A DNA stretch of 64,000 bases. Source: a virus. The stretch is from positions 36,985 to 100,984 of the IMG/VR virus record IMGVR_UViG_3300037808_000992. One strand, written 5' to 3'. Below are positions 26,501 through 35,004 of this stretch, in pieces. The position numbers and the translations under genes are program-made. The notes under the pieces are model-generated. The model searched no databases and was not told the origin of the DNA. It saw only the letters and a list, made by a program, of their open reading frames with translations. The stretch's first letter is position 1, and every line of letters starts with the position of its first letter.

Positions 26501-27865
26501 AAAACTACTTTAGCCTCTAGTATCGACCCTGCGTATCCCACAGCGGTGTATCGGATTCCAGCACCACAAAAGATGATTAAGTTTCCGCTTATCCCTTACT
26601 CGCCTGTCTCAGGTGGTACGACAAGCATGTTAGTAGACTTAGCGATACCTGACTTTACAAATATTTTTAATAGCCCCATACCTGCTGATGCAGTTTCAGC
26701 GGTGGGACAGACTTTAGAGATAATGGGACCTTCCAGTAGTTTAAATTATAAAAAGAAGGTTACTGTTACTTTTGCGGCAGGAAACGTTGTGTTGCTTTCC
26801 CCTCCTTTACCGGTGTCAGTAGACGCAACCCAAACCTACCGTTTGCATAGTAATTCTAATCCAGCCCTCGCGTTTGGGGCTACGGAATTTTATATTGATG
26901 ATGCAAGCTTGTTCCCTATTTCTGCGCAGAATCCTTTCTCGATTGTCATTGATGATCCGAACAAACCCACCATTAAGGATGTTGTTGAGGTTGTCGGCAT
27001 AGATAACATCACAGGAAAAATCACCCTCGCGCCGGTAGAAAATATATTACATAACTACAGCGAAGGGACTGTGGTGTCCTTGTTAGTCACCGCTATTGCA
27101 GTCAACAGCGTATTTGATTTCCCTACATCAGGCGGTGGTTTCTATTTGGATTACGGATTTAGAGGCAACACTGTAACAAGGTTTCCTCTTGAAGTAGATG
27201 GGGTTGTTTCGGGGGTTGTAGATTTAGGAGCAGGCGATGTCGCTCTTACGGACGACAATGCTTTGTTTACTCAATACGGGCACCCTCAGTCTCTTGTGGG
27301 TTATACGATTCGCGTAACGACGTTTGCCCCTGCGGGAATTGAAACCGGAGTTATTTTTAATGTCGCTAACAACGGCACTCTTCGCATATCCGGTCTTACG
27401 TTTGCTAATTTAAGTATTAACGACACCTATCACATCTATAACTCCAGCACGGACGTAGATGATATTGAGCCGGGAACTTTTACGGTAGACGGCACAGGAC
27501 ACGCTGTAGAACCTTTTAACCGTGTAGGCGGTATCTTTACCAATATCGTCTCAAAAACCCCAGGAACCACCCACGACGCCCGCTCATCAAGTGTTGTTGA
27601 AGAGTACGTAGATTATAAAGAAGTAGATGGTAATGTTCTTGTGCTGTCGTCCCCTACAGTATTTAATTACGCCCACCCAACGGGTAGTGAAGTTAGGGTG
27701 GGGAGTGGTGAATTTGACACAGTAGGAGATGGTTCGGATTTCAGACCCTATCTTGCGCAGAACTTTTTAGAAGTGTTGTTTAATCCCTATATTTCTAGTT
27801 TCTATAGATTATTTAAAGCAGCCGGTATTGAAGCAAAGACTGATACCAAATCATTAGGAAGTTAA
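23519..27865 (+). CDS. Giant beta-rich virion protein, multi-modular
   Basis: This is a 1448-residue protein. The N-terminus (~1-110) is helical, with EESSLRFIYENTLVNYAQDL, and may be the attachment domain. The rest is a chain of beta modules. At least four segments share a pattern: a strand with an 'asp-x-ser-x-phe-pro' turn, a strand ending in acidic residues (EEV), a strand with LTL or ITL, a His near the end and a Gly-x-x-Val turn. Other segments carry a 'G-(x)-N-A-G-x-Y' loop. Such repeats suit a long fibre or a baseplate-to-fibre connector. The protein immediately precedes the beta-helical tailspike, so it may anchor that spike. No enzymatic motif was identified. Confidence 0.58.
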   Translation: MVDIYPPGISPLHLSSLTQDEESSLRFIYENTLVNYAQDLYLGFISADEGLDRPPVFFGNDDQWRAILRALGFNTRHTRLALKEAFEPILGPMKTQVAVLDRTTYADINPGDQLVITSGVNAGSYASFSMEVLTNQLLFPAGTFGTAPDPTPFSYNIAGTQGVLSATIIIDEFGREVLIDGSVMFINTHDRDYLTKVNERFVQFGKIQIDKASPNTFQMLDPQLIGVLNTFPIEKSFDMNFYDRLDTGIMKLSKRPTATRHKYMPVSSTNLSETSLSGALTLTVKDGSVFPAAAVPAPVINAGVTNLIITTGAAAGTYLINATSSNTLTIDPGTPLPLGGPLDGLHYFINTGASGSFVSFSGRITNTTTFFDPAQNFDAVSDAQRFSVLINRGELNEEVLEVESRAANVLTLVTDPNSDPSNLRSLLQFDHLRHESIELANLNYSSTGSYFILDAGGNTVGTADVGSTTTVLDDVGATFLNTLTPVLDGLNPADGLADDVEIVTDPLGLNTGLKRSIVAFGGATQITVDPPFPSPMAGCTYRIIKRYRATATPDNILYLEDTSGFPLANFPVILDRGEESEEVVYISANNVNLNTLTISNNETGTVLVPVPQVATTHDFGMTVEAAQVLLPGCEWHIIETQATGEFTIASKEECVPPVNTAWKLHQDFPIEKSQYAAASVAVNILTGNDTITLSNILTDFHNPLGNPSYPGTVFSPITITDSAVGGNTETVFATELFGYTTLAEQVQVDPLVPPTQDIIVYDASEFSPGDVLSIEHLTGAAETRTIAVGGIVQNANRTYTVTLALALLNEHNVGATVQLGTPILKLAHPILSTGTPAFAAATTTVLLTYLDSDYRHSSAMLPETAYSATVGTTVDTVFQDGHNLYPSLVGQEIEDTNVGVVHPNKQRPIINIKGLTSGLTAGHHKADVTPAFANPITGYKVNSRLQIGDPSEVIGNPKATIPGPAIPAKDLFTGSYIYQKVDDFLTSVDQPKTTKTTLASSIDPAYPTAVYRIPAPQKMIKFPLIPYSPVSGGTTSMLVDLAIPDFTNIFNSPIPADAVSAVGQTLEIMGPSSSLNYKKKVTVTFAAGNVVLLSPPLPVSVDATQTYRLHSNSNPALAFGATEFYIDDASLFPISAQNPFSIVIDDPNKPTIKDVVEVVGIDNITGKITLAPVENILHNYSEGTVVSLLVTAIAVNSVFDFPTSGGGFYLDYGFRGNTVTRFPLEVDGVVSGVVDLGAGDVALTDDNALFTQYGHPQSLVGYTIRVTTFAPAGIETGVIFNVANNGTLRISGLTFANLSINDTYHIYNSSTDVDDIEPGTFTVDGTGHAVEPFNRVGGIFTNIVSKTPGTTHDARSSSVVEEYVDYKEVDGNVLVLSSPTVFNYAHPTGSEVRVGSGEFDTVGDGSDFRPYLAQNFLEVLFNPYISSFYRLFKAAGIEAKTDTKSLGS

Positions 27866-27866
27866 G

Positions 27867-30800
27867 ATGCCCAAAGAATTAAATATTGTCCCTAACGAAC
27901 GTATTGACCTTGATGATTTTAAATATGGAACATCAACGTTTACCGTAGATTCTTTACGAGACCATGTTAACCGACTGATGAGTGGCGACTATCGGGGTGG
28001 TTTTGTTCTTGAGGGGTTTCGAATTGAGACAACCAATACTCTTCGTGAAATTGTAGTCCACAATGGTGTTGCTATAGATCGGTTTGGTCGTTTAGTGACG
28101 GCTGAGGATGATCCTTTTACTAAAAATACCGATCTTCAACAGGCGTATACCTTTTCTGAGACAGTAGGCGCTCCCGTTAACCACTTTGTAATGATCGAGT
28201 TTGAGTTTGCGGACTCTGATTTAAAGCAACGCGTTGTTTGGGATCCTACTTTCCCAAATCCTGATATTGTGGATAGTGACAATGACTTTGTGCCTGCCCC
28301 TAAAGGCAAAGAGTTCTCCATTGATATTCCTGTAAGACGCGCAAAGCTTTGGAAGATCGTAACTACTTCTGGGGCTGGTACTGGATTTACAGACTCCACT
28401 GATCCTAATACGCTGCGCATTCCAATTGCAATTATCCCAGTGACAACAGATGCGCTTGGAGGCATTGATATTCCCGTAGCTGATACGGAAAAACCTCGAA
28501 CTACGGTAATGGAGAAGCCGGGGACTGACAACCAAAGCGACTTAGTAGTGGCTAATAGTCGGGTCATTCAAGATAACGACTCAATTAAAATTTTAAATTA
28601 TAGAACTGGAACCCCACGCACTTTTACAGTGGGGGGAGTTCCAGGTATAGAAGACATCCCCTATGCATTTAATGATCGAGACAATAATGAACTTAGCGCA
28701 CTAAGTGTTGGCGGCGGTATGCTTGATGTTGAAATTGGCGATATCATTGTTAACGCAAGTGACCCGACATTAAACTTCTTAAAAGAAGGTTGCCGATATG
28801 ACTGTCGGCCTATGTTCTTCTCATTTACTGATCCAACTTCAGCTACAGCAGAGCCTTTAAGTGATCCCGAACAAGAAACACGTAATATGCGTTTTTTATC
28901 TGGTGAGTCTTTGCTTCGGCACACCAATATTGGAACTGCTCCCTGGAATACGGAAACCGGCTACCCATCCTCAACAGCAACTTACCAACGTGTGGTGGAA
29001 GAGTTTCCTGAACGTGCAGAAGATAGATTAAAACAAAAACAAGATTTCTTCCGTGCGCTCGCTGCCATTGTTCGAGAGATGAAATACGGCGAAGAAACTG
29101 ATATTGCTAACAACCACGCCGTTAGCGCAGGGATAGCTTACGGCACTACAACCGAAACCAACACAGAGAGTAAGTTCGGGTTACTCATTGCCAACGGATC
29201 GATTCCCGAAGGGGAGATCACCACCTCCCTCATTGGATCTATAATAGTATGTACTGCTGGAGCCGCAGTTGGTGAGCGCAAAGAAATAAAAAGTGTAAGC
29301 GCCCCAACCAACGCAACCGCCACCCATCAGCAATATATTGTGGAGACTACACCGTTTAGTGTGCCGATTACTCCAGGAGCGTTTGAATTCTCTATAGAAA
29401 AGAGAATCGATAAAACCACTAAATACGTAGATAACTACAGAACAGGCACGCTAAATGAAGTTTATCGAGCCCGTATTGATCGGATCTCTAATACCTGGAG
29501 TAACGATCTCCAAGAACGATTGCGAATTAACAAAATTCCGATTGTTACAGTGGGTGACGGCTACAAAAGCTTTGGTGACTACAACGGTAACCAGGGGCTG
29601 GAGCAGGCGTTTAGCGATGTAGCGGTCTTAGGTGACGGCGGTATTATTTATGTTAAGCGGGGTAATTATTCATTAGCTGCCGCAGGTCCTGTCGTAATCA
29701 AATCAAATACCGTGGTGATGGGGGAGGGTCCAGGCATAACGAATATTGTATTTGGGGATGAATCCACTTATTTTAGTTTTGATCCAGAATTGGGATTACT
29801 TAGTACAAAAATTGAAAACATAATTTTTAAAGATATCTCAATTACAGCGGCTGATGTGGCTGACGTTACTATTGCCGGTAAAGGAAAGATATTTCAGCAT
29901 GTTGGTTGGGCGATTCCGCTTGAAAATTTCCAATTAGACAACGTTCACTTTAAGGGTGGATCCGTATATTTAGCTACAGGAGCTTCTCCAGGGTTAACTT
30001 ATAGGTATATAGGGGACATCCTATCCAACGGTAATTTCAAAGCTAATAAAAATATAGTTTTTAAAGATTCCATATTTAGTGTTGAAGGGGGAGGTTTTAA
30101 TTTAGTTAGTTGTAGAAATGTAAAAATACAGAATTGCACCTTCCAATCGGAAAATGATGATTTTGCGTTTGTAGGAATGTCAGAAGGTATCGTTTTAGAT
30201 GGAAATGATCCTTGGGGTCCAGGCGGGGCTTTTTACGGCTCTACCACTACTGCTTTAGCTTTGGGCGAAGTATCGATCTCTGATTGTAAATTTCTCGGTA
30301 CACAGACGGCTATGGCCCCCTTTTCTGTGCCGACGAGAGGGTGGATATTTGCTACTCCTGAATACGAGGGAAGTCCTGTATCCGTTAATAATTGTCAATT
30401 TATTGGGGATAGGGTTGGTTTAAATAATCCGGGGGTTGTGGGAGAAAGACCCATAACCCACGCGGATAGTCGTGCTGGGGCCGCTATCCACTTTGCCTCT
30501 ATATCGGAATTATTAGTAAAGGGTTGCTTAATACATACCCACCTATACGGTGTCGTTGCCCCTGCAACGGTTGCCACTATTGAATCTACAGATTTCTTTG
30601 AAAATACTTGGGGAGTAGTTTTAGGCAACGATTCAACTTCAAGTTTATGGAATTATAGTGGGTTAGGCGCTGCTTGGACGCTATCGGATATAGCGGATGT
30701 CTCTGTTCTTGGGTGTAATTTTTTTGGAAGTGGGACCCTTCTTAGCCCAACGCCCTCGTCAACCGGTTTTCAAGTGTGGAAGTTTGACTCTACCTCTGAT

Positions 30801-32963
30801 GAGAAAAATCTTAGGGTAGTCGGGTGTACCTTTAAACGTATTCGACAAGCATTTGCTTTTACCGGTATAAGTGTTTACACACAAAGTCTTGCAGCCCCAC
30901 TCGTTCAATACGACAACATAGAAATTAAAAATAATACGTTTAATTTAATTTTTAATGAGATTATCTATTCGGGGGATGCACTGACTAACCCCGCTACTGA
31001 ATTAAGTCGGCGTTATGGAATTGCTAACTTTCAATACAGTAACAATAGCCACACAGATTGTGGGAGTGATCTTAATGCAGCCGGGGAAGGATTAATTAAT
31101 GTAACAGCTAAAACTGTGACCATAGATTCTAACACCTTCCACACTTCCTCCCCCAGCAATGGGCTTTCAGGAGGTACTGCTGCGAACCCCAATCGCATTA
31201 TTTATATGGAGGGGGGCGTGGGCGCACTTACCCTTACCAATAATAAATTTGTAGATTCTTATAACGTTAATGGAACCCTTAATACGATTGAGATTAGTGT
31301 AGGCGCAGACTACCAAAAGATGATCATCAGTAATAATGTTATCTCCACTGATAATGCAGCACTCTTTGGAGGCACTACTGCTGTCCAAAACGGTATTTTG
31401 TTTAACACTTACGTCGATTTGGACAACACTAGTTACAACACCACAACTCTTGTATTAACAGATAATAAATTTGTGCCTCGGAATCCTAATTTTGTAGTGT
31501 TAGCGTCACAGGATTCTGGCGCTCCAATTATTGGAGATCCGAACAAGTTAGATGAGCAGTGGGAGTGGTCGAGCATAGACGCCCAGAATAATTACTTCCG
31601 CGCCAGAGTAACTGACAATACTAACTTTGATGATTATTCAAACAATGCACAGTACCCTGTAGAACTTCAGGGGGCTCCTGTTGTAGGCACCATAAATGTT
31701 GTTCAAAACTTCTTAGGTGCTTCGGCCAATAGTATGGCTTTTACAAATTCGTTTGTGGCCCTGTTAGATCTTAGGCGGTGCAGTTCCCACTCCGATTATC
31801 CACACACAGTAAACATTTCAAATAATCTATTTCATATAGATGAACCAAGCTGGGGTCATGTACCTACTGATTTTGACATGCAATCAATTATTGGTTGTCG
31901 CATTAGCAAGTGGCCATCTACTATCTTAGTGAGTAATAACACGTTTGTAGGAGCCCCCCTCATTCTCCGGTACGTGTACAAAAGCCCAAGAGATGGAGTA
32001 CAGTACATCAACGGAAGTTGTAAACGTGTGATCGACATCACCGGTAATACTTTTGAATCCTTGTCTCAGTACAATTTAAAAACGCTCGTTGATGTAGTGC
32101 CTGCATCAGGATTTGAGGGGAAAGCTTCTAGGGCCGGTACATCACCTGAGCTTATTAGTGCCTACGCCAAACTTACGTTTAACGATAATCAGATCCTTGG
32201 TGATATAGCTAGTTTAGACGGGGCTACTCTAAGTGAGCAATCTAGTGTTGTTAGGTTCTGGCATCTAAACAGCGAGACAATAGTAGACGCTGCAACCCTT
32301 GCTAACCCCGCTTTGCCTACAGAAGAATACTATGATGAGTATGTTCCAGCCGTAGTTACGGGCGATAACAGGGGAGTGGCATCGGCTGGTTTAATGTACG
32401 ATTGGCAGATCCAAAATAATAAACTACTTAACAGTTTCTTCTACCTTGATGAGCAAATTGGTGGTTTTTGTTTAAACCTAATGGTTCGGTTTTCTGCTTA
32501 TATCTTGACTACTGTCCCTCCTGCGGCCCCCGCTTACCTTCTAGTTTGGAGAGATTTTAATAACAACAGCAGCACTAGCACACACCCCAATTACGGAGTT
32601 ATTGTTGTAGAGAACAACAATAAAACAAACAAATCGACCGTTCTTAACGCCCTAAATATATTCGGACTTACCAACAGGCAGGGGATGGCTAGACTATTTT
32701 TAGGGAGTTTACGGGGAGGCGGCACCTTACAAGGTCTTAATCAGATGACGGCTGCGGAGACACCTCTCGGGGGAGGTCCTTATACTAATGAGTCTTATAA
32801 TTATTACCCGTACACTTCTGGTGTAGTTGTGTTTAATAACGCGGCGCTCACCATCAAAGAGCCGCACATGGCCGAAGCGTCTCTCATTGTACAAAACAAC
32901 TCAGGCTCTTTTGGCGCACTTGGAGCCAAGAGCGCATTCTGGGGTTCATCTATCAATCTATAG
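27867..32963 (+). CDS. Tailspike with right-handed beta-helix, possible depolymerase
   Basis: This 1698-residue protein is the largest in the window. Residues 1-110 form an attachment-type head (DDFKYGTSTFTVDSLRDHVN, then IVVHNGVAIDRFGRLV). A region to ~530 is likely a stalk. From ~565 to ~1430 the sequence becomes a pectate-lyase-like right-handed beta-helix: a start motif with GGIIYVKRGNYSL and VVIKSNTVVMGEG, followed by dozens of short rungs with Asn and Cys turns (VKIQNCTF, VSISDCKF, VSVNNCQF, IKNNTF, LTNNKF). Many phage tailspikes with this fold cut or bind surface polysaccharides. Catalytic residues cannot be assigned from sequence alone. The C-terminus may aid trimerisation. Confidence 0.75.
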   Translation: MPKELNIVPNERIDLDDFKYGTSTFTVDSLRDHVNRLMSGDYRGGFVLEGFRIETTNTLREIVVHNGVAIDRFGRLVTAEDDPFTKNTDLQQAYTFSETVGAPVNHFVMIEFEFADSDLKQRVVWDPTFPNPDIVDSDNDFVPAPKGKEFSIDIPVRRAKLWKIVTTSGAGTGFTDSTDPNTLRIPIAIIPVTTDALGGIDIPVADTEKPRTTVMEKPGTDNQSDLVVANSRVIQDNDSIKILNYRTGTPRTFTVGGVPGIEDIPYAFNDRDNNELSALSVGGGMLDVEIGDIIVNASDPTLNFLKEGCRYDCRPMFFSFTDPTSATAEPLSDPEQETRNMRFLSGESLLRHTNIGTAPWNTETGYPSSTATYQRVVEEFPERAEDRLKQKQDFFRALAAIVREMKYGEETDIANNHAVSAGIAYGTTTETNTESKFGLLIANGSIPEGEITTSLIGSIIVCTAGAAVGERKEIKSVSAPTNATATHQQYIVETTPFSVPITPGAFEFSIEKRIDKTTKYVDNYRTGTLNEVYRARIDRISNTWSNDLQERLRINKIPIVTVGDGYKSFGDYNGNQGLEQAFSDVAVLGDGGIIYVKRGNYSLAAAGPVVIKSNTVVMGEGPGITNIVFGDESTYFSFDPELGLLSTKIENIIFKDISITAADVADVTIAGKGKIFQHVGWAIPLENFQLDNVHFKGGSVYLATGASPGLTYRYIGDILSNGNFKANKNIVFKDSIFSVEGGGFNLVSCRNVKIQNCTFQSENDDFAFVGMSEGIVLDGNDPWGPGGAFYGSTTTALALGEVSISDCKFLGTQTAMAPFSVPTRGWIFATPEYEGSPVSVNNCQFIGDRVGLNNPGVVGERPITHADSRAGAAIHFASISELLVKGCLIHTHLYGVVAPATVATIESTDFFENTWGVVLGNDSTSSLWNYSGLGAAWTLSDIADVSVLGCNFFGSGTLLSPTPSSTGFQVWKFDSTSDEKNLRVVGCTFKRIRQAFAFTGISVYTQSLAAPLVQYDNIEIKNNTFNLIFNEIIYSGDALTNPATELSRRYGIANFQYSNNSHTDCGSDLNAAGEGLINVTAKTVTIDSNTFHTSSPSNGLSGGTAANPNRIIYMEGGVGALTLTNNKFVDSYNVNGTLNTIEISVGADYQKMIISNNVISTDNAALFGGTTAVQNGILFNTYVDLDNTSYNTTTLVLTDNKFVPRNPNFVVLASQDSGAPIIGDPNKLDEQWEWSSIDAQNNYFRARVTDNTNFDDYSNNAQYPVELQGAPVVGTINVVQNFLGASANSMAFTNSFVALLDLRRCSSHSDYPHTVNISNNLFHIDEPSWGHVPTDFDMQSIIGCRISKWPSTILVSNNTFVGAPLILRYVYKSPRDGVQYINGSCKRVIDITGNTFESLSQYNLKTLVDVVPASGFEGKASRAGTSPELISAYAKLTFNDNQILGDIASLDGATLSEQSSVVRFWHLNSETIVDAATLANPALPTEEYYDEYVPAVVTGDNRGVASAGLMYDWQIQNNKLLNSFFYLDEQIGGFCLNLMVRFSAYILTTVPPAAPAYLLVWRDFNNNSSTSTHPNYGVIVVENNNKTNKSTVLNALNIFGLTNRQGMARLFLGSLRGGGTLQGLNQMTAAETPLGGGPYTNESYNYYPYTSGVVVFNNAALTIKEPHMAEASLIVQNNSGSFGALGAKSAFWGSSINL

Positions 32964-32987
32964 TTTTTAACAAAAAAGGAGATTTCA

Positions 32988-33332
32988 ATGTCTGAGGTAC
33001 TTTTCTCATTATCGCTATCTTTAGCTATTTTAGGTTGTGTTATTTACGGCGTTACCGCTGTACTTAAATCATTACTTCCCACCGAGTGGAGAACTAAAAC
33101 ACGTCTAGGGAAGTCATCTACTCTAGCTATCCCAATCGTTTTGGGTGGCGTCTTAGGTATGCTTGCTATGCCTGGGTTAGTCCACGCTGTTAATGGGCTT
33201 ACAGGAAGCTCTGCAGAGATGATGGCGGACGTATCTATGCAAGCATCTTTTGTTATGGGTTTGTTTGCAGGCACCTTTGCAACCCAATTGCATAACACGA
33301 TTCGTATGAAAATCTCTAAGGAAGGAGAATGA
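32988..33332 (+). CDS. Small multi-spanning membrane protein, possible holin
   Basis: This is a 114-residue protein with three hydrophobic segments (about 5-27, 46-66 and 84-104), a basic loop (EWRTKTRLGK) between the first two, and a charged C-terminal tail (RMKISKEGE). Size and topology fit a class I-like holin that makes membrane lesions at the end of infection, but holins have no diagnostic motif. The gene has a good AAAGGAG site before the ATG. It overlaps the next gene by ATGA, and that gene encodes a membrane-anchored coiled-coil protein. The lysis assignment rests on this context. Confidence 0.5.
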   Translation: MSEVLFSLSLSLAILGCVIYGVTAVLKSLLPTEWRTKTRLGKSSTLAIPIVLGGVLGMLAMPGLVHAVNGLTGSSAEMMADVSMQASFVMGLFAGTFATQLHNTIRMKISKEGE

Positions 33333-33721
33333 TCTCCGTCATTGGCACAATCAGCGAGTGGGCTAAACATACAGTTTTTTCCACTCGCTGGTGGAAAGAG
33401 CATTGGTGGGTACCGTTTGTATTTCTTTTTGGTGTTGTAGTGTGGTTACTCACTAAAGGTAGAAATAGCCCGGTTAGGAAAGTATCTGAGCGGATTAATA
33501 AGATTCGTAAAAAGGAACGCGAAGAGATTGATCGGGTTAAAATAGAGACGGCTCAACTAAATGCCAAAATCGATGATGAAGCTCGTGAAAAGATTAAGAA
33601 TGCCGTCGCAGAAACTAAAAAGATGATGGACGATTCTGAAGATCAAAATGAAAAGTTTAAAGACATCGTAAAAGATAACAGTGAAGCCATTAACAAAGCA
33701 CTTAACGACGTAATTAAATAG
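33329..33721 (+). CDS. Membrane-anchored coiled-coil protein, possible inner spanin
   Basis: The protein has 130 residues. Residues ~26-42 are a single hydrophobic segment (WVPFVFLFGVVVWLL) preceded by a Trp-rich amphipathic stretch. The remainder is a long charged helix with heptad character (KVSERINKIRKKEREEIDRV onward). This is the plan of an inner-membrane spanin: one N-terminal membrane segment and a periplasmic coiled coil. The next gene encodes a lipoprotein, matching an i-spanin/o-spanin order. The absence of a clear periplasmic-facing charge rule and the acidic, low-complexity partner keep this tentative. Confidence 0.48.
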   Translation: MISVIGTISEWAKHTVFSTRWWKEHWWVPFVFLFGVVVWLLTKGRNSPVRKVSERINKIRKKEREEIDRVKIETAQLNAKIDDEAREKIKNAVAETKKMMDDSEDQNEKFKDIVKDNSEAINKALNDVIK

Positions 33722-33794
33722 TTATAGTTGGACAATTTTCTTATTTTTAAGTAATCACAATATCTGATTTTTTAAAATTTTGGAGGAACTAAAC

Positions 33795-34124
33795 ATGAGT
33801 TTAGTAAAAATCATTAACGTCCTAGTTCTCATCATCGGTCTGTGCGTCTGCGGATGCAAAACAGACGACGACGCTAAGAGTGAGAATAAGGACGACGTAG
33901 TTGAAGAAGGAACTACTGACGGCGACGATGTAGTTGAAGAAGAGGCCACTGAGGCTCCCAAAGAAGACGAGGACGCCACGGCAACAGAAGAAGATGCCGG
34001 GGAAGAAAAGGTCGAAGAGGATACTGGGGAAGAAAAGACCGAAGAAGACGATGCTAAATCTGAAGAAGATGAGGTAGACTCGGGAGAAGCCCCTAAAGAA
34101 GAGGCTACAGACGGTTCTGAATAA
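33795..34124 (+). CDS. Highly acidic lipoprotein, possible outer spanin
   Basis: The start is ATG 33795 with GGAGG at 33782-33786. The product is ~109 residues. It has a short lipoprotein signal peptide ending at a lipobox VCGC, so the mature N-terminus would be a lipid-modified cysteine. The mature part is almost entirely Asp, Glu, Thr, Ala and Lys, with an internal near-repeat (GEEKVEED / GEEKTEED). Phage lipoproteins downstream of a coiled-coil membrane protein are often outer-membrane spanins, but those are usually proline-rich or helical, not polyacidic. It could alternatively alter the cell surface or bind cations. The sequence supports export and lipidation only. Confidence 0.55.
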   Translation: MSLVKIINVLVLIIGLCVCGCKTDDDAKSENKDDVVEEGTTDGDDVVEEEATEAPKEDEDATATEEDAGEEKVEEDTGEEKTEEDDAKSEEDEVDSGEAPKEEATDGSE

Positions 34125-34140
34125 CATATAGAGAGATATT

Positions 34141-34572
34141 ATGCAGAAAGTAATTTCTGTTATCTTGGTGCTCATGTTCTCAAATGCTGTTTATGCGGAT
34201 GAGATCAAGCTTTATAAAAAGGGCACCCGTATAACATTTAAAGAAGATACCCATTGTATGGACAACGATACCGCTTTAAGTATCGTCGGGAAGCTAAAGC
34301 TGTGCCCAGAGCAGTGTGAGATTAAGCTCAAAGGGCTAAGTGCTGTTCATAAAATAGAATTAGAGGCGCTGTCTAAGAAGTTGGGTCTTCAAAAAGAATC
34401 CTTCCTCAAGATAGTGGCGGCTAAGGACATCACTATAGACAAGCTTAATACGGAAGCGTTAGTAGCGGCTTCAGAGAAAAGCTCTCAGTGGTGGAAGACG
34501 ACCCTTTATATTACTACAGGCTTGGTTCTTGGTGCAGGGATTGCGATTGGCACCTCTTACCTAACTGAATGA
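34141..34572 (+). CDS. Exported protein with C-terminal membrane anchor
   Basis: This 143-residue protein has a clear signal peptide (MQKVISVILVLMFSNAVYA) with cleavage after the Ala-Tyr-Ala. The mature part has three Cys (one near residue 38 and two in LCPEQC) and a helical segment with coiled-coil character (~60-115). A C-terminal hydrophobic helix (~120-138, TLYITTGLVLGAGIAIG) would anchor it in the inner membrane. The topology resembles periplasmic lysis-accessory proteins or a spanin variant. Coupling to the next gene is by ATGA. The function is not recognised. Confidence 0.55.
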   Translation: MQKVISVILVLMFSNAVYADEIKLYKKGTRITFKEDTHCMDNDTALSIVGKLKLCPEQCEIKLKGLSAVHKIELEALSKKLGLQKESFLKIVAAKDITIDKLNTEALVAASEKSSQWWKTTLYITTGLVLGAGIAIGTSYLTE

Positions 34573-34967
34573 TTACCGCTTACCTTTTGTCGGGTAAAGA
34601 CGGGGAACAGAGTATGCTTATCGCTTTAGATGAGTTGTTTCCTGAGTGTAAGACTTTAACCAAAGACACAGAACTCTCTAGATTAAGTTGCTGGACTCTT
34701 CCAGGCAGTTGTCACCGAGGGTCTTTCACAACTTGTATGACCTCTGTGGTAGATCGGGCTTATAAGATTTTTGCGGGGATGCCTGAACTCCACCTTATTA
34801 TACTCCACTGGGAAGGTTCGCATAAGAAGGCACCCGACAAGTTGAGACGGTGGGGTCTTATAATAGAGCGTGATGAGAATAAAGAGATGAAGATCTCAAC
34901 CCTTAACAAGTGGGCTGTAAGCTCTATAGAAGCCCGACTGGGTGAAAAGTACCGTATCAGTTTTTAA
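34569..34967 (+). CDS. Unknown protein, faint DNA polymerase III delta-like pattern
   Basis: This 132-residue soluble protein starts with a strand and glycine loop (YLLSGKDGEQ). The middle contains a strand pair with LHLIILHWEG followed by KKAPDKLRRWG, and the C-terminus is a helix with TLNKWAVSSIEARLGEKY. The order resembles part of clamp-loader delta proteins (a strand, a Lys-rich 'skl..al...g' stretch, then a Trp-containing helix), but a Walker motif and most of that fold are missing. I would not name it. It is the last gene before a strong promoter and so ends the operon that begins with the membrane genes. Confidence 0.45.
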   Translation: MITAYLLSGKDGEQSMLIALDELFPECKTLTKDTELSRLSCWTLPGSCHRGSFTTCMTSVVDRAYKIFAGMPELHLIILHWEGSHKKAPDKLRRWGLIIERDENKEMKISTLNKWAVSSIEARLGEKYRISF

Positions 34968-34970
34968 TAC

Positions 34971-34998
34971 TTGACAAGTATTATTATAGTAGTATAGT
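34971..34998 (+). promoter_or_regulatory. Sigma-70-like promoter giving a leaderless message
   Basis: TTGACA (34971-34976), a 16-bp spacer and TATAGT (34993-34998). Expected initiation about 7 nt downstream coincides with the GTG start of the helicase gene at 35005, and no Shine-Dalgarno sequence precedes that codon. A second TATAGT lies at 34985-34990. Confidence 0.72.
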
Positions 34999-35004
34999 GG
35001 GGGT

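Noticed and set aside
34569-34967. Naming this gene as a clamp-loader delta subunit
   Set aside because: The resemblance is faint and the protein is far too short, so it stays unknown.
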